In this document: positions 1 through 14,060 of the stretch, in pieces
Position numbering within the stretch: position 1 is the first letter of the stretch
How the letters are laid out: every line of letters starts with the position of its first letter
NCBI GenBank assembly: GCA_016785225.1
Contig: JAFBJZ010000635.1
Coordinates: 1,302,001 to 1,366,000 of the forward strand
Length of the DNA stretch: 64,000 nucleotides
Direction of reading: 5' to 3'
Source: Psettodes erumei
Lineage: Eukaryota > Chordata > Actinopteri > Pleuronectiformes > Psettodidae
The notes under the pieces: generated by a model
Database searches by the model: none
Told to the model about the DNA's origin: nothing
Seen by the model: only the letters and a program-made list of their open reading frames with translations
Program-made: the position numbers and the translations under genes

Positions 1-1601
1 CCTGGAAGCTGAGCCCTCTCCGGCCCTCTCCTCTCTTTGGGGAACCTAAGATGTCACTGCACACAAAAGGAGCCGTGAAAGCCGTCCAACTCAAGCAGGG
101 GCTATTATTTACAGTACCAAAAGAAAATCGCTCTTCTTCTGAACAGTAACCCCCCCTCCCCCGAGCATCAGCCGTCTGTCTCCTTGTAATGCTTCCCCTA
201 TTTTGCCCTTTTTCCGACTCTTTTCTCTGCTTTCACTTTCCTCCAATCATGTCTCTCTTTCTTCCTTGCCCCCCACCCCACCCCCACTATAATAAAGTAA
301 ATAGTGGGTTTTGTAACCAGTAAGCCCAAAATTAGGAATAAGCTCTAAACCATGGCTTTGCCAATCTTCACTGAGCCATTCAAAACAGGCAGAGGAATCC
401 ATGCTGATCATCTAAGTCTCTCTATAAGAGGAAAGAACTCCACTTGTTGAACTCAGTGAACACATCAGCCTTGGGTTTCTGGCTTCGGAGCAGCTAACAT
501 TTGCGCACAAAAACCTGTACATAAAGTGACGCACAAACAAAAAGAGGAACACATGATGCATAAAGAATCTGGCATCTGAAACTGAAGATGGGGGCAAATC
601 TACGTAGATAAACTTCAAAAGTAATCCGTTCTTTCTGAAAAGTTTCCACTGCTGGAAGGTGCTGCCTGCAGTAGATTCCCCTTATCCTGCATAAACTAAA
701 GCAAATGCTGCTTTGCCCTGCTGTTTACCAGCACACTTTGAAGTTTCTGTGTGTGTGGTGAATGCATTTTATTAAAGAATCAAAATTGCAAGGGAAATTT
801 GTGTTGAAAGATGCCAATTGATAACATTTGTTTCAGCCCCGGCATGCTAGTGTTAAGAATATCTGCACAGTCAAGTAAATGTTATACAGATGAAGAGTGA
901 GTTGGGTATGGGCAAGTGGAGAATGAACTGCAGAGTCATAATCATATCAGGTATTAGTGGACAACTCCTGCTGCTGCCTGCTGATTGGAAGCTACTCTAC
1001 AAACAGTAGCCCAGACTGGTCCAGCTGATGAATGAGGTGTCGGTGTAATAAGAGCTGGACACCAGGACTGCAAATACCGTGTCCACAAGTCCATCTAAAT
1101 AAAGATTTTTTTAAAGGCCCTGGAACTAGAAAAGCTCCTTGCCTCATGTTTACAGCACATACAGATGTTAGCGACAGGTCGTAACTGAAGCCAGATGTGA
1201 GCGAGAGGGAGCTGGGCTGCACAGACACTTTAGGACCCACAGACACCCTGACACAGCGATTTCTACACCCACGAGAAATGAAGAGGAGGACGGATAATAG
1301 GCGACACATCTGCAGTCTCCCTTCTTTAAAAGAAAATGTGTTACTGTGGTAATCTGGTCACGCCCTGTGAACATTTCTTAGTTGTGGGTTTTCTACATTT
1401 AAATGCTATTTATGTAGCACAAACACGTTCACTGCAGTGTTCGCCACCTGTATTACGTTTCAGCCAAAGTGTGCTGCTAATACAGGCCGTCGGTGACTTC
1501 AATGACAACACTGAGCTGCCAGAACCCAAACCGGACCCCCTACCTGCAACACACACACACTCGTCCCAGTGGAGCTGTAACAGAATCCAGGATCCAGGAC
1601 A

Positions 1602-1628
1602 AGAGAGAGAGAGAGAGAGAGAGAGAGA
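1602..1628. repeat. (GA)n microsatellite
   Basis: Uninterrupted AG/GA run of about 13 units. Confidence 0.95.
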
Positions 1629-2673
1629 ACTGAAAATCATCACATGAACTAAAAAAAAAGTATTTACATATCTAAGCAGGAAATATTTTGTAATTAGTAT
1701 TTTCCCCAAAATTGCTAAGTTAATTTACTTCTTTTGAAGAAGCTACAGCTAGCTTCATTGCTCACAGATATGTATCTTTTTAACATAGACAAAGTGGTCA
1801 TTCATTAAAAAGTTTCATCCACACAAACCCCTGGATCCACTATCCAGTGCAAAGTAGACCTGCATGAGGAACTGCTGCTGTTGCTTAATGTAAAAAAATC
1901 ACGAACAAACAACACGAGCAAAAATGACAGAGTAGGAAAAAACAAATGCTGCATGAACACACGTGGGATGACGTACATTATTGTGAGGTACACTGGTGAG
2001 AACGTACAGTACAGCGATGGTCTATATGTGACCTGGATACAAGAGAGCTGAGGAGAGAGAGGCTGGATGGAAAGGGGGTGGGGGTCCTTTATTTTTAGCC
2101 TTGTTGCCCTGCGCACTTATCACCAGGATGTGATTTAGAGACGGGTTTCTAACTGAGCTTCACAGCTCATAAAGACCTGCCACGGTGATTATGAAAAGAC
2201 TGTTAAGGTTTTACATTGCGTTGACGACAGGCGGAGATGAAAAATCTAAAAGACTTTCTCATCTGAGAATCATTCACAACCACAGAAATGGGGAAAAAAA
2301 GCACAGAAGAAAAAGAAGATGCCAGTGACAAAAACAAACCATATGAAATTTTGCCCTGCTGGGAGTTTACAACTGTTTGATAGTTTAGCAAGCTGCACCT
2401 GCAGAGTGCTCAGTACAGTGCGACTTCCTAAAGTACAATTCATTCACATCAAACAGGAGCATGTGCACACGCACGCACATGCACACACCACACACACACA
2501 GCACAAGAACTCCACTCAAGCAGATGTAAGAGGCTATTTATACACCACTTCCTTTTATTTACCCAGCTCATTGTTCAGACCACATCTGCTGAGGGCCAAG
2601 GGCACAATGGCCAGTCCATATAGCTGACCACACACACTCGCACAACGAGTCTGCGTACACACGCATAGCCTTA

Positions 2674-2703
2674 GACACACACACACACACACACACACAC
2701 ACA
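2674..2703. repeat. (CA)n microsatellite
   Basis: About 15 uninterrupted CA units, in a 500-base zone with many shorter CA runs. Confidence 0.95.
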
Positions 2704-4356
2704 AGTGTGGGCCCTGCAGCAGCAGCCAGACACAAGCCAGCATTCAGAAATATCCACAGCTTTTGTTTGGGGTCCAAGTGACAGACTCCACGAGCTGATA
2801 CCACCTGTTACGCAGGCCGACATTCCTGCACTCCTATTCATGCACACCCTCACACACACGCACAAGGGAGCTCAGACCCACAAACATGTCGCACACAGGC
2901 ATCAAAGTTACACACTCACACACGCATTAATTCACATGTGGCTGCACACCACGGTCGGACATTTGGCTAAGTGCTGGAGATGACAGCTCATTACAGCCTG
3001 TCTGTTTCATGTCAGCTTTAATACAACAGGAAGTCAGCATGGGCCTTTAAAAAGCCACCGGACAGCTCATAACCTTCACGGCCCAGAGGCTGTCGGCTCG
3101 CAACAGGGGGCTGGATAGTCGAGCATGGCGACCCACACGTTCGCAGTCACATGTATGCAAACAGAACATCTGTTAGCTGCATAAATCTTGAAGGACTGAG
3201 CTGAGGGTTGAGACAGAGGCTCTACAACAAAAATATACATCTGCAATAACTCCTGATTCCTGTCACGCTAAAAACCCTGCCGTCCCTTTCAGGGGCTGAC
3301 TCCAACTTATTTCCTACAAGGACGGGAGCTGCCCCGAAATCGCCCCTGCGGGGTAAACAGCCCAGATCATTATCTTCCCAACTCCCCAGCCACATGGGGC
3401 ACAGTGGTGAGACAGAGCAGGGGTACAGGAAACCAGTATGGTTTCATTTTCAAACCACTGCCCCAACCCTGCCACCGCAGACATCCATATCAAATCAGAT
3501 CCAGGTACACAGAAACATGTAGTGAATGATTGCAAATTGCAAGTTTAAGGGGGTTTGCATCTTTTACAACTCCTTTGGAACCTTTGGAATCCAGTAATTT
3601 CCAGAATAACAAAAAAACAAAAATAAAATCTCAGGAAAAAGGACACTTTATTTTAGAAATAACAACAAAACAGAATATAAAAGCATCTAAGAGGAGAATA
3701 ATCTCCACTGTAGTGCAGTACACAACATTTCCTCAGTAAACAACAGGCACACAAAGACACCCTGGGGCTCCTCCTCTCTCCCCGGGGAACATTGTTCACT
3801 CTGATTGGCGGCTAGAAAATAAACACACATCCTCCATGTTTTCAGGAGGGTGCTGTACTTTTTTGGCTGGCACTGTAGGAACCGAGGCTGCCCCTGATAT
3901 TTTTCGCTCCCTTTGCATATTTTTCATCCCTGTACAGGAAACAGCCGTTTGTCAACACCGCAAATAAATGTTGTTTGTTTCCTGCCCTCGACTGGGGATT
4001 TTTCGGTCCATTTGGGAGCAGCACGACAGACCACGGACTCGAATGTGGAGCCGACACGGGATACATGTTTTTACTGAGCCAAGCAAACCATAAAAATATG
4101 GGTTGGAGCTGATGTTTACAGAAAATGCACAACACACCTGTCACTTCAGCGAGTCAACAATTGCAATTCAAATTTAGGAGATTTTTTGGACCGACCTGGG
4201 TTACAAAGAGGTGTGAAAAATATTGCACATTCAACGTGAAGCACTTACTGATGAGAAAATGCATTGGATGCTAATTTCAATACAAGCATGCAATTGTGGA
4301 AAAATCCCCCAGATTGCTTGCTTAATTTCCACATCTGAAACAGGCGTTAATATTTA

Positions 4357-4381
4357 ATGTGTGTGTGTGTGTGTGTGTGTG
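4357..4381. repeat. (GT)n microsatellite
   Basis: About 12 uninterrupted GT units. Confidence 0.95.
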
Positions 4382-7300
4382 GGTTTTCTAAAGTTCATTT
4401 AGAAAACAAATGTCCAACCGCCTCTGCTAATCCTCAGCTCATCTGGGCACCCACAGTTCGAAAGGGAGTCGCACCCCCTGCTCCACACCAGACGGGGGGG
4501 GTTCCCCTGCCAAACACAACAATAAAACAAAGCCGTCACACACTAAGGCTCGTGGGGGGAAGGCGGGTGAGCATGCAGGGGTGCAGGGTGGGGTGTGGTG
4601 GGAGCGCGGAAAGTGAGAGGAACAGCTGCTGAGTGGGAGAGTTTGATGCAGGGGGGGTACGGGAGAAAAGCAAAGCTGTAGGAAGGGGGGGTTCTGTCTT
4701 TTCTCTGTGAGTGAAATAAATTACTTTTATGTCTCCGGCCTCTTCAGGCTGTGCCCCCCTCACCCCCCCCACCAACCCCAGTTTCTTTAAGCACACACAA
4801 ATTGACAAATGCAGCTCACTGTTTTACTGTTCTTTCCAGAATATCGGATCAGGGTGGAAAGTCCAGCAACTTTTTTTTTTTAACCACAGTCACAGTCCTT
4901 CCTTCTCATCAGTCGAACCAGTGTGTCACTCCATGGTCAAACTCGCTGAGTGCTGACAGATCTGCTAAACACAGGCATGAAGGAGAAAACTAGGAGCTGC
5001 TGCTGATAAGTCAAGTGCTTGAGGCTGGCCAGGTGTGTGTGTGTGTGTGAGCGTGTGGGCATGTGTGTATGATTAGGATTTCCAAGTTCTAGAGCTAAGG
5101 TCTAGAGCTAATATCTAAGGTAGGGTGTAGGTTTTTTGACCACTGGTGGGACTGGCGGGAGAAAAGTGAACACAAACACAATGAAGGGGGCGGTCAACTT
5201 GAGTTCACCGCTACACTTTCCTCACTACAGCAAATATACGGCTCAGTCGACCCCTTCTGATGTGACTGATCGTGACTGTGCACCCCTGCTGCTGCACTGC
5301 TCAACTGGAAGCTTTACAAAGACCTACCGCAGCCTCCACCTGAAGTCTCTGCATTGGCATCCCTTTTTTTTGGGGGGGGGGATCATTCTCCACCCCTTGT
5401 TGTGTTGAGGTTGGTGGTCCGTGTCAGTTTGTACATATTGTACACTCATATCTCACTTACCAAAAATTTTCGTAAAACTAAATAACACTAGCATTTCTTG
5501 ATCACACTAAGCCCAGTTTTATCAAAACTGTAGACTCTGTAGACAATAGTACAGTCAAGGGTAATTCTCACTAACAGGTGACCTCATTCATTTACATTAT
5601 CATTACTGTTTTAATGCTCTGCCAGTGAGTTGTACGATGCTTTTTGTCCATAACCTGTTTGCAAGATACAAACCAACGAGGTACAAGTATGCAAGCTGGG
5701 CTGTACGCACTTCTTACACCCCTCTTGAACGGGTAGTTGGTTTGACCCGCAGCTCAAACATGTCATGTTGGAGGTGATGCAGCCCTCTGGCAACGTCCTG
5801 ATGCAGCTGCTCGGCCCGCTCAGCCTGTCGCTGGTCACCAAATAAAATAGGAGCAGATTTGCAACTGGAGGCCCAAAACAAAATTTATTTGGAGTATTTT
5901 TGGTCTCACAAGTCAAGTTGGTTAGTCTCTAATTTAATACTGAGACTTAAAAAAGTTGCATTTCGCCAACTTCCTCACCACGGCTCTTTATTTTTGTTAG
6001 CATTTAACAAGCTGCACAGACTCCCATCCACTGTTTACCCTCTTCCACTCCTCTTCTCCTCTCGCCCTCCGCCTCTTTCACATGTACATTAAAATGAATG
6101 GATGCCAGAAATAGTGCAGTGTGTTTCTGAGGGGGGAGAGTGCAGACATAACAAAATCTGGGAGGAAAGAAGCCAGCCACATATACAGGGCCTTGGGGAG
6201 TACACTGAGGAGCAGGGAGGGGAGGGAGGCGCTGAGTCCAACAATGGTGCACATTCACATTCTGGATCAACCTACAAGTTTCTGCTGGCCTCATGATTTA
6301 GTGGATCTAAGTGGAACAACACTTGATTCGAGAATTAAAATCTGGTATTCGAATTTTATTCAAATGATCCTGTGACTGCAGAAAACTTTCTGCCAAAGCC
6401 TGTGAGCTGTAAATCAGTCAATCCATAAACAACACATGGGTGACTAATTCATGGCACTGGATATAAATCACCTCCGTAACAAAGAGCATCCAAAGTTCTT
6501 GTTGCTTCTTTGGCAAACAGTGAAGGTTCTTCTAAGATATGAGACGATAAAGAGGCAACCAGGTAATTCTGCACCGTTACTGTGTGTTATGCATTACTAA
6601 CCAACACTGGGCGGGGGTTACGTCAGTTGTGAGTCAATGAAACAGAGAAAATAAATAACCTTGTCACTCCCATAGTTTCATCTGACAGTCAATGTCATCA
6701 TGCCTGATGACATCTCAGGTTTAAACAGGGACCGCCCCGCCCTCGAAAACAGGAACACCATGAGTTTGAAAGACAGAGAAAGGAATTAGATTTCACCGGT
6801 AGCCCCCGCCCCTAACTGCTAGCTGAATTTAAATTCAACTAGAGGACTTTTTTTTCCCCAATGCATCATTCAACTCCACATAGTTTCCCACTTCAGAGTT
6901 CACCAACTTGATAAACTCGACTAGCAGACTCTGACCTGTCCTGGCATCCCCCCCCGAGCTGGCAAGATCTGACTGATCATTAAAGGGCTATTTCATCAAC
7001 CAACACGATGAAGTGCGTCCAAAAAAAAAGGTCCACAAGGGTCAAGCTTTAATGTGGAGCTTGGGAACTTGGCTTAAAGCTGCTCTGGCTCACATGTGGA
7101 GGACCTACAATTGTACTACAATGACTTTATGCAAACAAACAAGGTTTACCAAAAAAATGTGATACTGTGGTGAGGTGGTTGGTTGTCCATTACATGTAAG
7201 ACCCACTGGGATGTGCCAGGGGTTACAAGCCAGTGAGTGATTTTGTCATTACCAGACTTTGAGCAAATAAAATGACCGATTTTACCTCTGGTCTTTTAAT

Positions 7301-9982
7301 GTATCTCATGTAATATATTTGGCTTTGGAAGATTACATTGGGATGACTGTAATAAAACAACAAATAAAGTGAACATTGAGCCACCAGCAGAGTAAAGCAA
7401 ACAAAGGGTACACACCTACAGCGACCACAGTCAAACACATACACAAGACAAAGTGCCACATTTAGCCACCTGATAAGCAGGTGTGTTTGCATGTCCGTAT
7501 TATACAGATTCACTGTAGGTCTCCACGACTAGACTGGAGCACTGACAGGGGTGGAGACATCACTCAGAAATCGCAGAATGCTGCATTCAGCCCTCCATGA
7601 TGTTGTCAGACCCTTAGTGGGCAGAGCGTCGACAGTGTGTCAACAGAGCTGCACCCCCATATGCAGCCACTACTGCCAGGCTTCCTTTCCTACTATCTGG
7701 AATTAGCTCACTGCATCCAGAGCAGGAGTATTTCAGTCTCACCCTGCCTCTGACCTCTAACCCTTCAGCCTTTCATTTACACGGCTGCAACCAGCAGGGG
7801 AGCGACGAGCGGTGTGAGGCAAGTGTACGAGCAAAGCTGGGGCGGGAATAAGACGGCGGGCCTGCTGCTGTCAGTTGAAAACTATTGCAACTCACTCTTC
7901 GCTTGTTCAGAAACTAGTGAGTTATGTCACCAGAGTTACCACTCTTCACTTTCAAGTTTAAAAAATGTTGTTTTAGGGCTGTAAAAATGTAGAGGAATGT
8001 GCTCAAACCACTGACAGATCCTTTCATTCATTCATCAGTCTTAACTGGGGTTGCAGCATCACATGGGAAAACCCACTTAAATGCAAAGCACGTGTTTACT
8101 GTACACAAGCTTTACATTAAAAGCTTTGTACTTTGTGACAGTGTGCATTACACACGAGTGGTTAGCAACACCTTCCCTTTGACCATTCTAATTTATCCAG
8201 ATATAAATCACAGAGGGGAGCGTTTAAACTAATCTGATTCTAAATTACTCCACAGTCTTTGGAACCTCTCTCTCGTGAGCAGCTCTTCTTCAACCAGGTG
8301 GGTAATAAAGCTGCTCTGAAAGCACACATTAAAACATTTTTTCGAAGGTTACCATTTTAAGTGTCAAAGTCAGGGGGACAAACTTTCCCTCTCCCCATCA
8401 CAAACCTTGTAATTAGGTGAGACATGTTTTTACAGCAGATCTCTAAAGTGCTTTAAGTAATGGTTAGCAGCGCAGAAAAAGCTGCAGCGCACACACACAC
8501 TTAAAAAAAATCACAGCTTGTAGGCATGTTGACTGGAATGTCATTCCCCCGCTGATCGGACACGCAGGATGGGCCGTGACATACAGTACACATACACAAG
8601 TAAGCCGGCGCAGGTACAGGCGTGAAGTGTGTATGGGCGCGCTGAACGGGCATGCGTCAGATCAGCAGGTTTCCATGTGTGCTCCTCTGACGGCTCAGGT
8701 CAAGTCCATTGTGCCCTCTGTATTCCAAACGTCTCAGCTCATCTGGGCCTTTTTTTACTGATTCAAACCAGAGACGTGCGCACGAACGCTCACATACACG
8801 AACCAGCACAGACCCAGAAACCTGGGATGACCTGCGTCATTTCTTGCACTGAGCCAGAAAATTACATCAAATATAAATGATACCATATTTAAGCAACGTC
8901 CCTTGCACAGAACTTCTTTAGATGTTAGATTATTTTAAGTATGACTGATTCGTTGTGTAAAATAATACAAGATGCTCACCTCAGGGTGTGCTTAGTTCAT
9001 CTGTGTGTGTCTCTGTGTGTATTTGTGTCCATGGACATGTGAGTCTGTACTCTGGGCAGATCAAGTCAAGGTTTCCTATGTAGGTTATCTGTATTTAGCT
9101 TCCAAGGTAAGGAGGTCAGGTCAGTTTTCATATCTAGATCATGTCTTGACAGAGGACAGTCTCCTTTTTCAATCTTCAATCTTTCATCCTCTCATCTCAA
9201 CACTGCAATAGGGCAACACTGCTCCTATGTTGTATATGTAAACAGGCAATGTCGCCATCCAGACTTGCAACAAAAAAACAAAAGAAAATCCCTTAACTTT
9301 GTAAAGGAAGCTGCCTCTGCAGTTTGTCTCAGAGTAAAACCGAAGTCCAAAAATATCCCTATTCAGCACAGAGCAGGTCTCTGCATGTCCCTCTACTGCT
9401 CCAGTCTGGGCCATGGATATATGGGCTGAACTTGAAGACACACAAGCAACCACAAAAGTGCATGCACCTTGGTATAACAGGAAACACATGGCGATATCCA
9501 TCACCCTTTGGTGCTCCACCATGCATGCACAAAGATGTGAACACAAGTGGCGACAAAACCTGGATTTTTGGAAATTATGACAGGAAGCAGCGGCAGGAGG
9601 AGCATTTATCATGGCAACAGGCAGACACCATTAAAACATATACAGGTGTACAAAGACAACCACAACCTACGCATCAAACCTCTGACAAAAATGCAGATTT
9701 AACTCAAACATCTTTGCATTGCAATGTATTTGCACTATGAGGCTGAAGTTCAAATTCAACCAGTATAATGCTGCAGTACTGTGTAACCTGGTTGGCTGGC
9801 TGCACCCAGTGTGGCTGCCACACAGCTTTGCATGTCAAAGGCCATGCTTTGCATGCCAGCCCAGGTCGGCGGCTTCATTTGCATCCCCAAACAAGGCAGG
9901 TAGTGAGAGAATGAAAATGATGTCATGACTGGTGGTACCCGTCATAACACACTGATGTTCATCTAAACGACTTCTAGACAAG

Positions 9983-10030
9983 CTTTTAATAGATGTGTGG
10001 AGCGCAACCTTCTCAAACATCTATTAAAAG
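9983..10030. repeat. perfect 14-bp inverted repeat, 20-nt spacer
   Basis: CTTTTAATAGATGT (9,983-9,996) and ACATCTATTAAAAG (10,017-10,030) are exact reverse complements. The stem is AT-rich and no element ends or reading frame surround it. Confidence 0.8.
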
Positions 10031-12299
10031 ATCAACAACATTGTCAAAAAAGTCTTAATTCCTCAAACAATGCAGTGATTTTGTGCAGGAGTGTGCGCCC
10101 TGCATGTATGTATGCAGAAGCTAAATTTAAAAGCTGGGTGACCTGCCTGTTAACACAGCACACATCCTTTTCCTGCATGACAAGCAGGAAAGGTTGTTCA
10201 GCTGTGCAGCTGAAGCCGTGGTTCCCTGATTGGGACAAATTTAGGTGTCGATAGAGGCAGAGGCTTCACATTCCTGCCAGATCATCTCATTTCTGCAAGT
10301 CTCACTCGTATTTTGCTTTCGCTGAAACCTACAAATGTCCACAGTTGTAGTGACTCCTATCCATGTGCAAAAAGCCGTCATTGCTTTGAGCAAGCTAGAA
10401 ATGATCTATGTACCAAAATGTAAATAGTTCAAGTTCCTATAGTGCTGAAAGGTAAAACAGCAGGGGGATACTTGAACTCTTTGTCTTTTCCCATGAGTTC
10501 CTTCCCTGCCATCCTCCGTTGCCCCCCCCCATCAACCTCTTCATGCCTCACCTCCTGCATGTGACCTCCCAGCAGGGGAGGCTGCCAGCAGCAGGTGAAA
10601 GATCATGACCCCATCCCTCCACACACGCACACACACACAAAACTTGCTTGCCCATTATCCTGCAGGCAGGGAGAGCTCAGCTCCAGCCTTAAGCAAGGAT
10701 TAAGAAAACAGGAGGATATCACACATCTCTCAACACCAACAATTATATCCAGGAGCCTTTCCAAACACTGACAAAAGGCAGATTCAGAAAGTCCCCTCAT
10801 CAAACCACCTTGATATGAAACAGTAGAGCTGATACTGAAAACATTTAAAAATAAATAACCATTCATATCACTGCACTATCACTCCCCCAGAAAGCACTGC
10901 TCTGTCGTCTCGTACGGAAGCACAGTCGGGTCTCTTCCGCCTGCCGTGCGTTTGAACTCTGAATGCTGCACGGAACTGCTTTAGGCAGAGCAGACATTAA
11001 AGTGTTGGATTACACTGGACAGCGGGATGTGAAGAATATCATTATGAAGCGCACACACATGCAAACGCATGGAACTGCTTTTCCTTATAAACCATCGCCA
11101 TCAAACACAGTGGTGTGCTGGTGCACTTGTGCGAGCACACCACCTGGTCCTCAGAATAAAGTGGGTCGGTTGTGGAGTGATTTAAGAGGATCTTCCAAGG
11201 GGGGAGAAACATGATACAGCACCGGGGGACCAAAGACATCCTGTGGAGCCAAAGTCCGAAAGTCCTCAATAAAAAACATCAGGGAGGAGACGCAGAGATG
11301 AAGGTACCTGACAGCTGCAGCTCGTCATAAATTTATACCAGCCGTCACTAGTATGGTGTGTTTCTTTATGACCAAAACACAAAAAAAGAGAAAAGTACAG
11401 TACTGGTCTACCAGTGACCATGACACACAGGAGCACCTGTTACCCATGAGCTTCCACATAACAGATATCGTAATCACCTGATCTTGTCAGAAAATATCTG
11501 AATATATTCAACGCTGCTTTAAATATCTAGATTGATCTTAGCCAGCTGGAGCAAACATGAAGAGTAGCACTGGCAGGATACTTAAACTCTGATATTAAGG
11601 TTTCAAAATATAGGTTTTTGGCATACAGTTATGGGGGATCTGCAGATCAGTTAATTAACAATAATTAATAAAAGTAAAAATAGATTTGGACTTCATGGTG
11701 CCTCTAGATGAGAAATTAAAAGGGATCACCAAAGTTATCAAAATTCATCCATGAGGGTGACATGAATGTGTGTGGACCGGTTTTCATGGCAATCTTTCCA
11801 ATAGTTGTGGAGACATTTTATTCAAAACCACAATCTTCAACCTCAAGTCATCATCCAGATGAAAAATCAGAGGATTACCAAGTGGATTAGGGTCCATCCT
11901 CTGGGGAATGTGAACACAATTAACTGTTTAGATAGTTCAGCCTGGACCAAGACAGCAGGCCAACCAACAGGCAAAAAGTCCTTACAGCTGCTACATAAAT
12001 AAAAAAACCCAGGGCCACAGTGTGATCAGAAGACAAGCGGAAGAGCATAAATCATATGAACACAACTACTGACAGGACATTGGTGGGGGGTTCTGGTGAG
12101 GTCAGGGTTTAACGTTACAGTGTGTCACACTGGGGGGGCCGAGGTTGCTCAGGTTGTCTAATCTCAGGTTTCATTCTCACGAGATTTAGAAGAAACACCT
12201 GCCATCTCTCTCCAACTGTGACGACGGAAATCGCTGCCCAGCTAACTTCTCCTGACCCAATCAGGATATCACAGGATGTCACTGATATCACTCTGTATG

Positions 12300-12400
12300 A
12301 TCTGCAGCTTCTCGTACAGCGTGGGCCTGAGGGTGGTGTTGATCTTGGCATCTAACTCTCAGCAAAAATAAAGCAATATTTTTTAAAAAAACTATTTACT
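12300..12400 (+). repeat. interspersed teleost repeat fragment (copy 1)
   Basis: The stretch with GGGTGGTGTTGATCTTGGC and CATCTAACTCTCAGCAAAAA matches the end of a repeat family I know from many teleost genomes, in which GAGAGTGGTATCAATCTTCT is followed by CATCTAACTCTC and a GC-AAGAAAGCGAATA end. Diverged. On the minus strand it mimics a terminal exon (see rejected items). Confidence 0.5.
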
Positions 12401-12896
12401 GTGATTCACTGTGCAACAGCAGGAGTGGTTGTCATGGTGGCCTTGGTAGACGCAACATGGACGCAAAACTTAATATGCGGCTTGTGTTGATGTTCAGCAT
12501 GAATCATCTGTACATTTCTGCCCCCTTCTTCCATCTGCTGCTGTTGTATAACAGTCTCAAGTCTGACCCACTAAAAGAAAAAAGAATTAAAACTGTCAAT
12601 GTACTACTTTGTCCAGGGACAATCCATCTTTAGCTGTGGAGTTACTGTGTAAGATGATTCTCCAGTTATGCAGGATCAATGTCAAAAAGCGGTCAGAGTC
12701 ATCATGTCTCATTTACCCTCGTTCTTCATATTCTCTCTGTCCATCAAGCGCCCGATTTCTGACCTGCCACCTCACGCTCAGGGGTGAACGTCACTGCCCC
12801 GTGGTCTTCATTATTCACCCCCACCCCTTATGCAACCTGTTCCATCATCAATCTCTCCATTACGCGTTTGGTCGAGGGGTTGGGCTGCGGTCTCAC
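12401..12896. other. unassigned stretch left of the CpG patch
   Basis: On the minus strand a good acceptor (TTCTTTTTTCTTTTAG, exon edge about 12,570) opens a phase-0 frame of 54 codons, and shorter GT/AG-bounded frames lie near 12,710-12,770. None joins in phase with the 12,970 ATG frame to a full protein. I see nothing that I would call a gene. Confidence 0.3.
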
Positions 12897-13070
12897 CTGC
12901 AGCGCTCCGAACACGTGGGGCGCCTGTTTCCCTCATTAAGTACGTAACGGTAAAGTGGAGAGAAGTCCATACTTGCGGTTTTACTCACCGGTTTTCTCGT
13001 AAGATGTTTGGAGACAGTCGTTCTTCGTTTAAAGCGGGGATAAATCATTTACGCTTCAGCAAATTTTAAA
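12897..13070 (-). promoter_or_regulatory. CpG-rich patch, possible minus-strand promoter and first exon
   Basis: CpGs and motifs such as CACGTG and TACGTAACG are dense here compared with the AT-rich flanks. On the minus strand an ATG (12,970-12,968, A at -3, G at +4) opens a 24-codon frame starting MDFSPLYRYVLNEGNRR that ends at a strong donor GCAG|GTGAGA (12,897). A second donor (ACCG|GTGAGT, exon edge 12,989) lies just upstream. I could not find convincing downstream exons and do not recognise the peptide. Confidence 0.25.
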
Positions 13071-14060
13071 GCTGCCGTCTAATAGTAATAATATTAATAA
13101 TATTTTTTTTAAAAACACGATGCTATTGCGCAGGTCTCCGCTGGGGATGTGTCACTATCACCTACTGTTGCTGTTAGGAGAAGACGTTTTTCCAAGAGCC
13201 AGTTTTTGTTGAATTTAGACCACAAAATTTCTTGGTTTGCTTAAGAAGAACAATCGTGGTTTGGGTCAAAATAGACGCCCCCTCAACGTTAATCACGTGA
13301 CAAATGCCAACGTCTCCCACGTGATTTTCGCCTGGATTTTACAGTTAAACTTTAAAGTATTTGTAGAATCTCAATTTGCCATTAACTGTAGTGCAATTCG
13401 AAGTGCTTTACATGTGACGATCAAGACACCAAAAATCTATCACGAATATAAAATTCTTCCTCCTGTAACTATTCCTTTCATCCCCACCCCTCCATCGTCT
13501 ATATTCACTTTACTTCCATATAGTCAATGTAATCTTTTCTGAAGAAATGCTGAAATAAAGGAAATGTTAGTCACAGTTTGCAGCTTGTGTTCTTCTCAGA
13601 GAACCATGGGCCTTTGTCTGGACAGCATTGGATTCTTTCTTCACACTGTGATTTATAGGTCTAAGGCTTTTTACTGACTAATACCTTTGGCACCAGTCAG
13701 GTCGTGGCCTAAATGATTGTCCCGCAGGGGCGTGGGCCTCAGAGTCCTTCCATACAATATCATCTTTCTCACAGCAGGTTGACGTCATTGTCGCCTGAAA
13801 ATGGCTGAAATCTAGAGAGCGATAAGGATTTCCCCCTCAGGTACAAGCTGAACAAAACACGCCAATGTCAAAGCTGTCCATTAACATTTCTGTCCTCTCA
13901 GCTTGTCAGTGTCTAGTCTTCCAGTGAAAGAAATTATAGCTGGCTAATAACTGTTTTTCCCCATACGTGTGTAGACACGTCTGGCCATTTTTAGTCAAGT
14001 GGAAGTCCCATAGTCCAAATATTTTTGAGTTCAAGTAAGAAAGCTTTGGTCATGAACCCA

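Larger units (their letters stand above)
1..12299. other. gene-free region, left end
   Basis: No reading frame on either strand with protein-like composition or supported splice borders was found. Contents are simple repeats (GA at 1,602-1,628; CA at 2,674-2,703; GT at 4,357-4,381 and about 5,032-5,050; CA at about 10,620-10,640), C- and T-rich runs, a short direct repeat of TCTAGAGCTAA (5,088 and 5,101), and the hairpin at 9,983. The longest open frames here are broken by CA/GT translation (strings of HTHT or CVCV) and are not genes. Confidence 0.5.

Noticed and set aside
9184..9740. Opposed 138- and 142-codon frames near 9.3 kb
   Set aside because: Both strands are open together, with no codon bias, no domain and no splice sites; treated as chance.
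12266..12352. Minus-strand terminal-exon look-alike ending in LYEKLQIIQSDISDIL and a stop, preceded by an AG
   Set aside because: Its upstream border and first residues lie in sequence that matches the end of a common teleost interspersed repeat (the CATCTAACTCTC block). The protein-like look is a by-product of the repeat.
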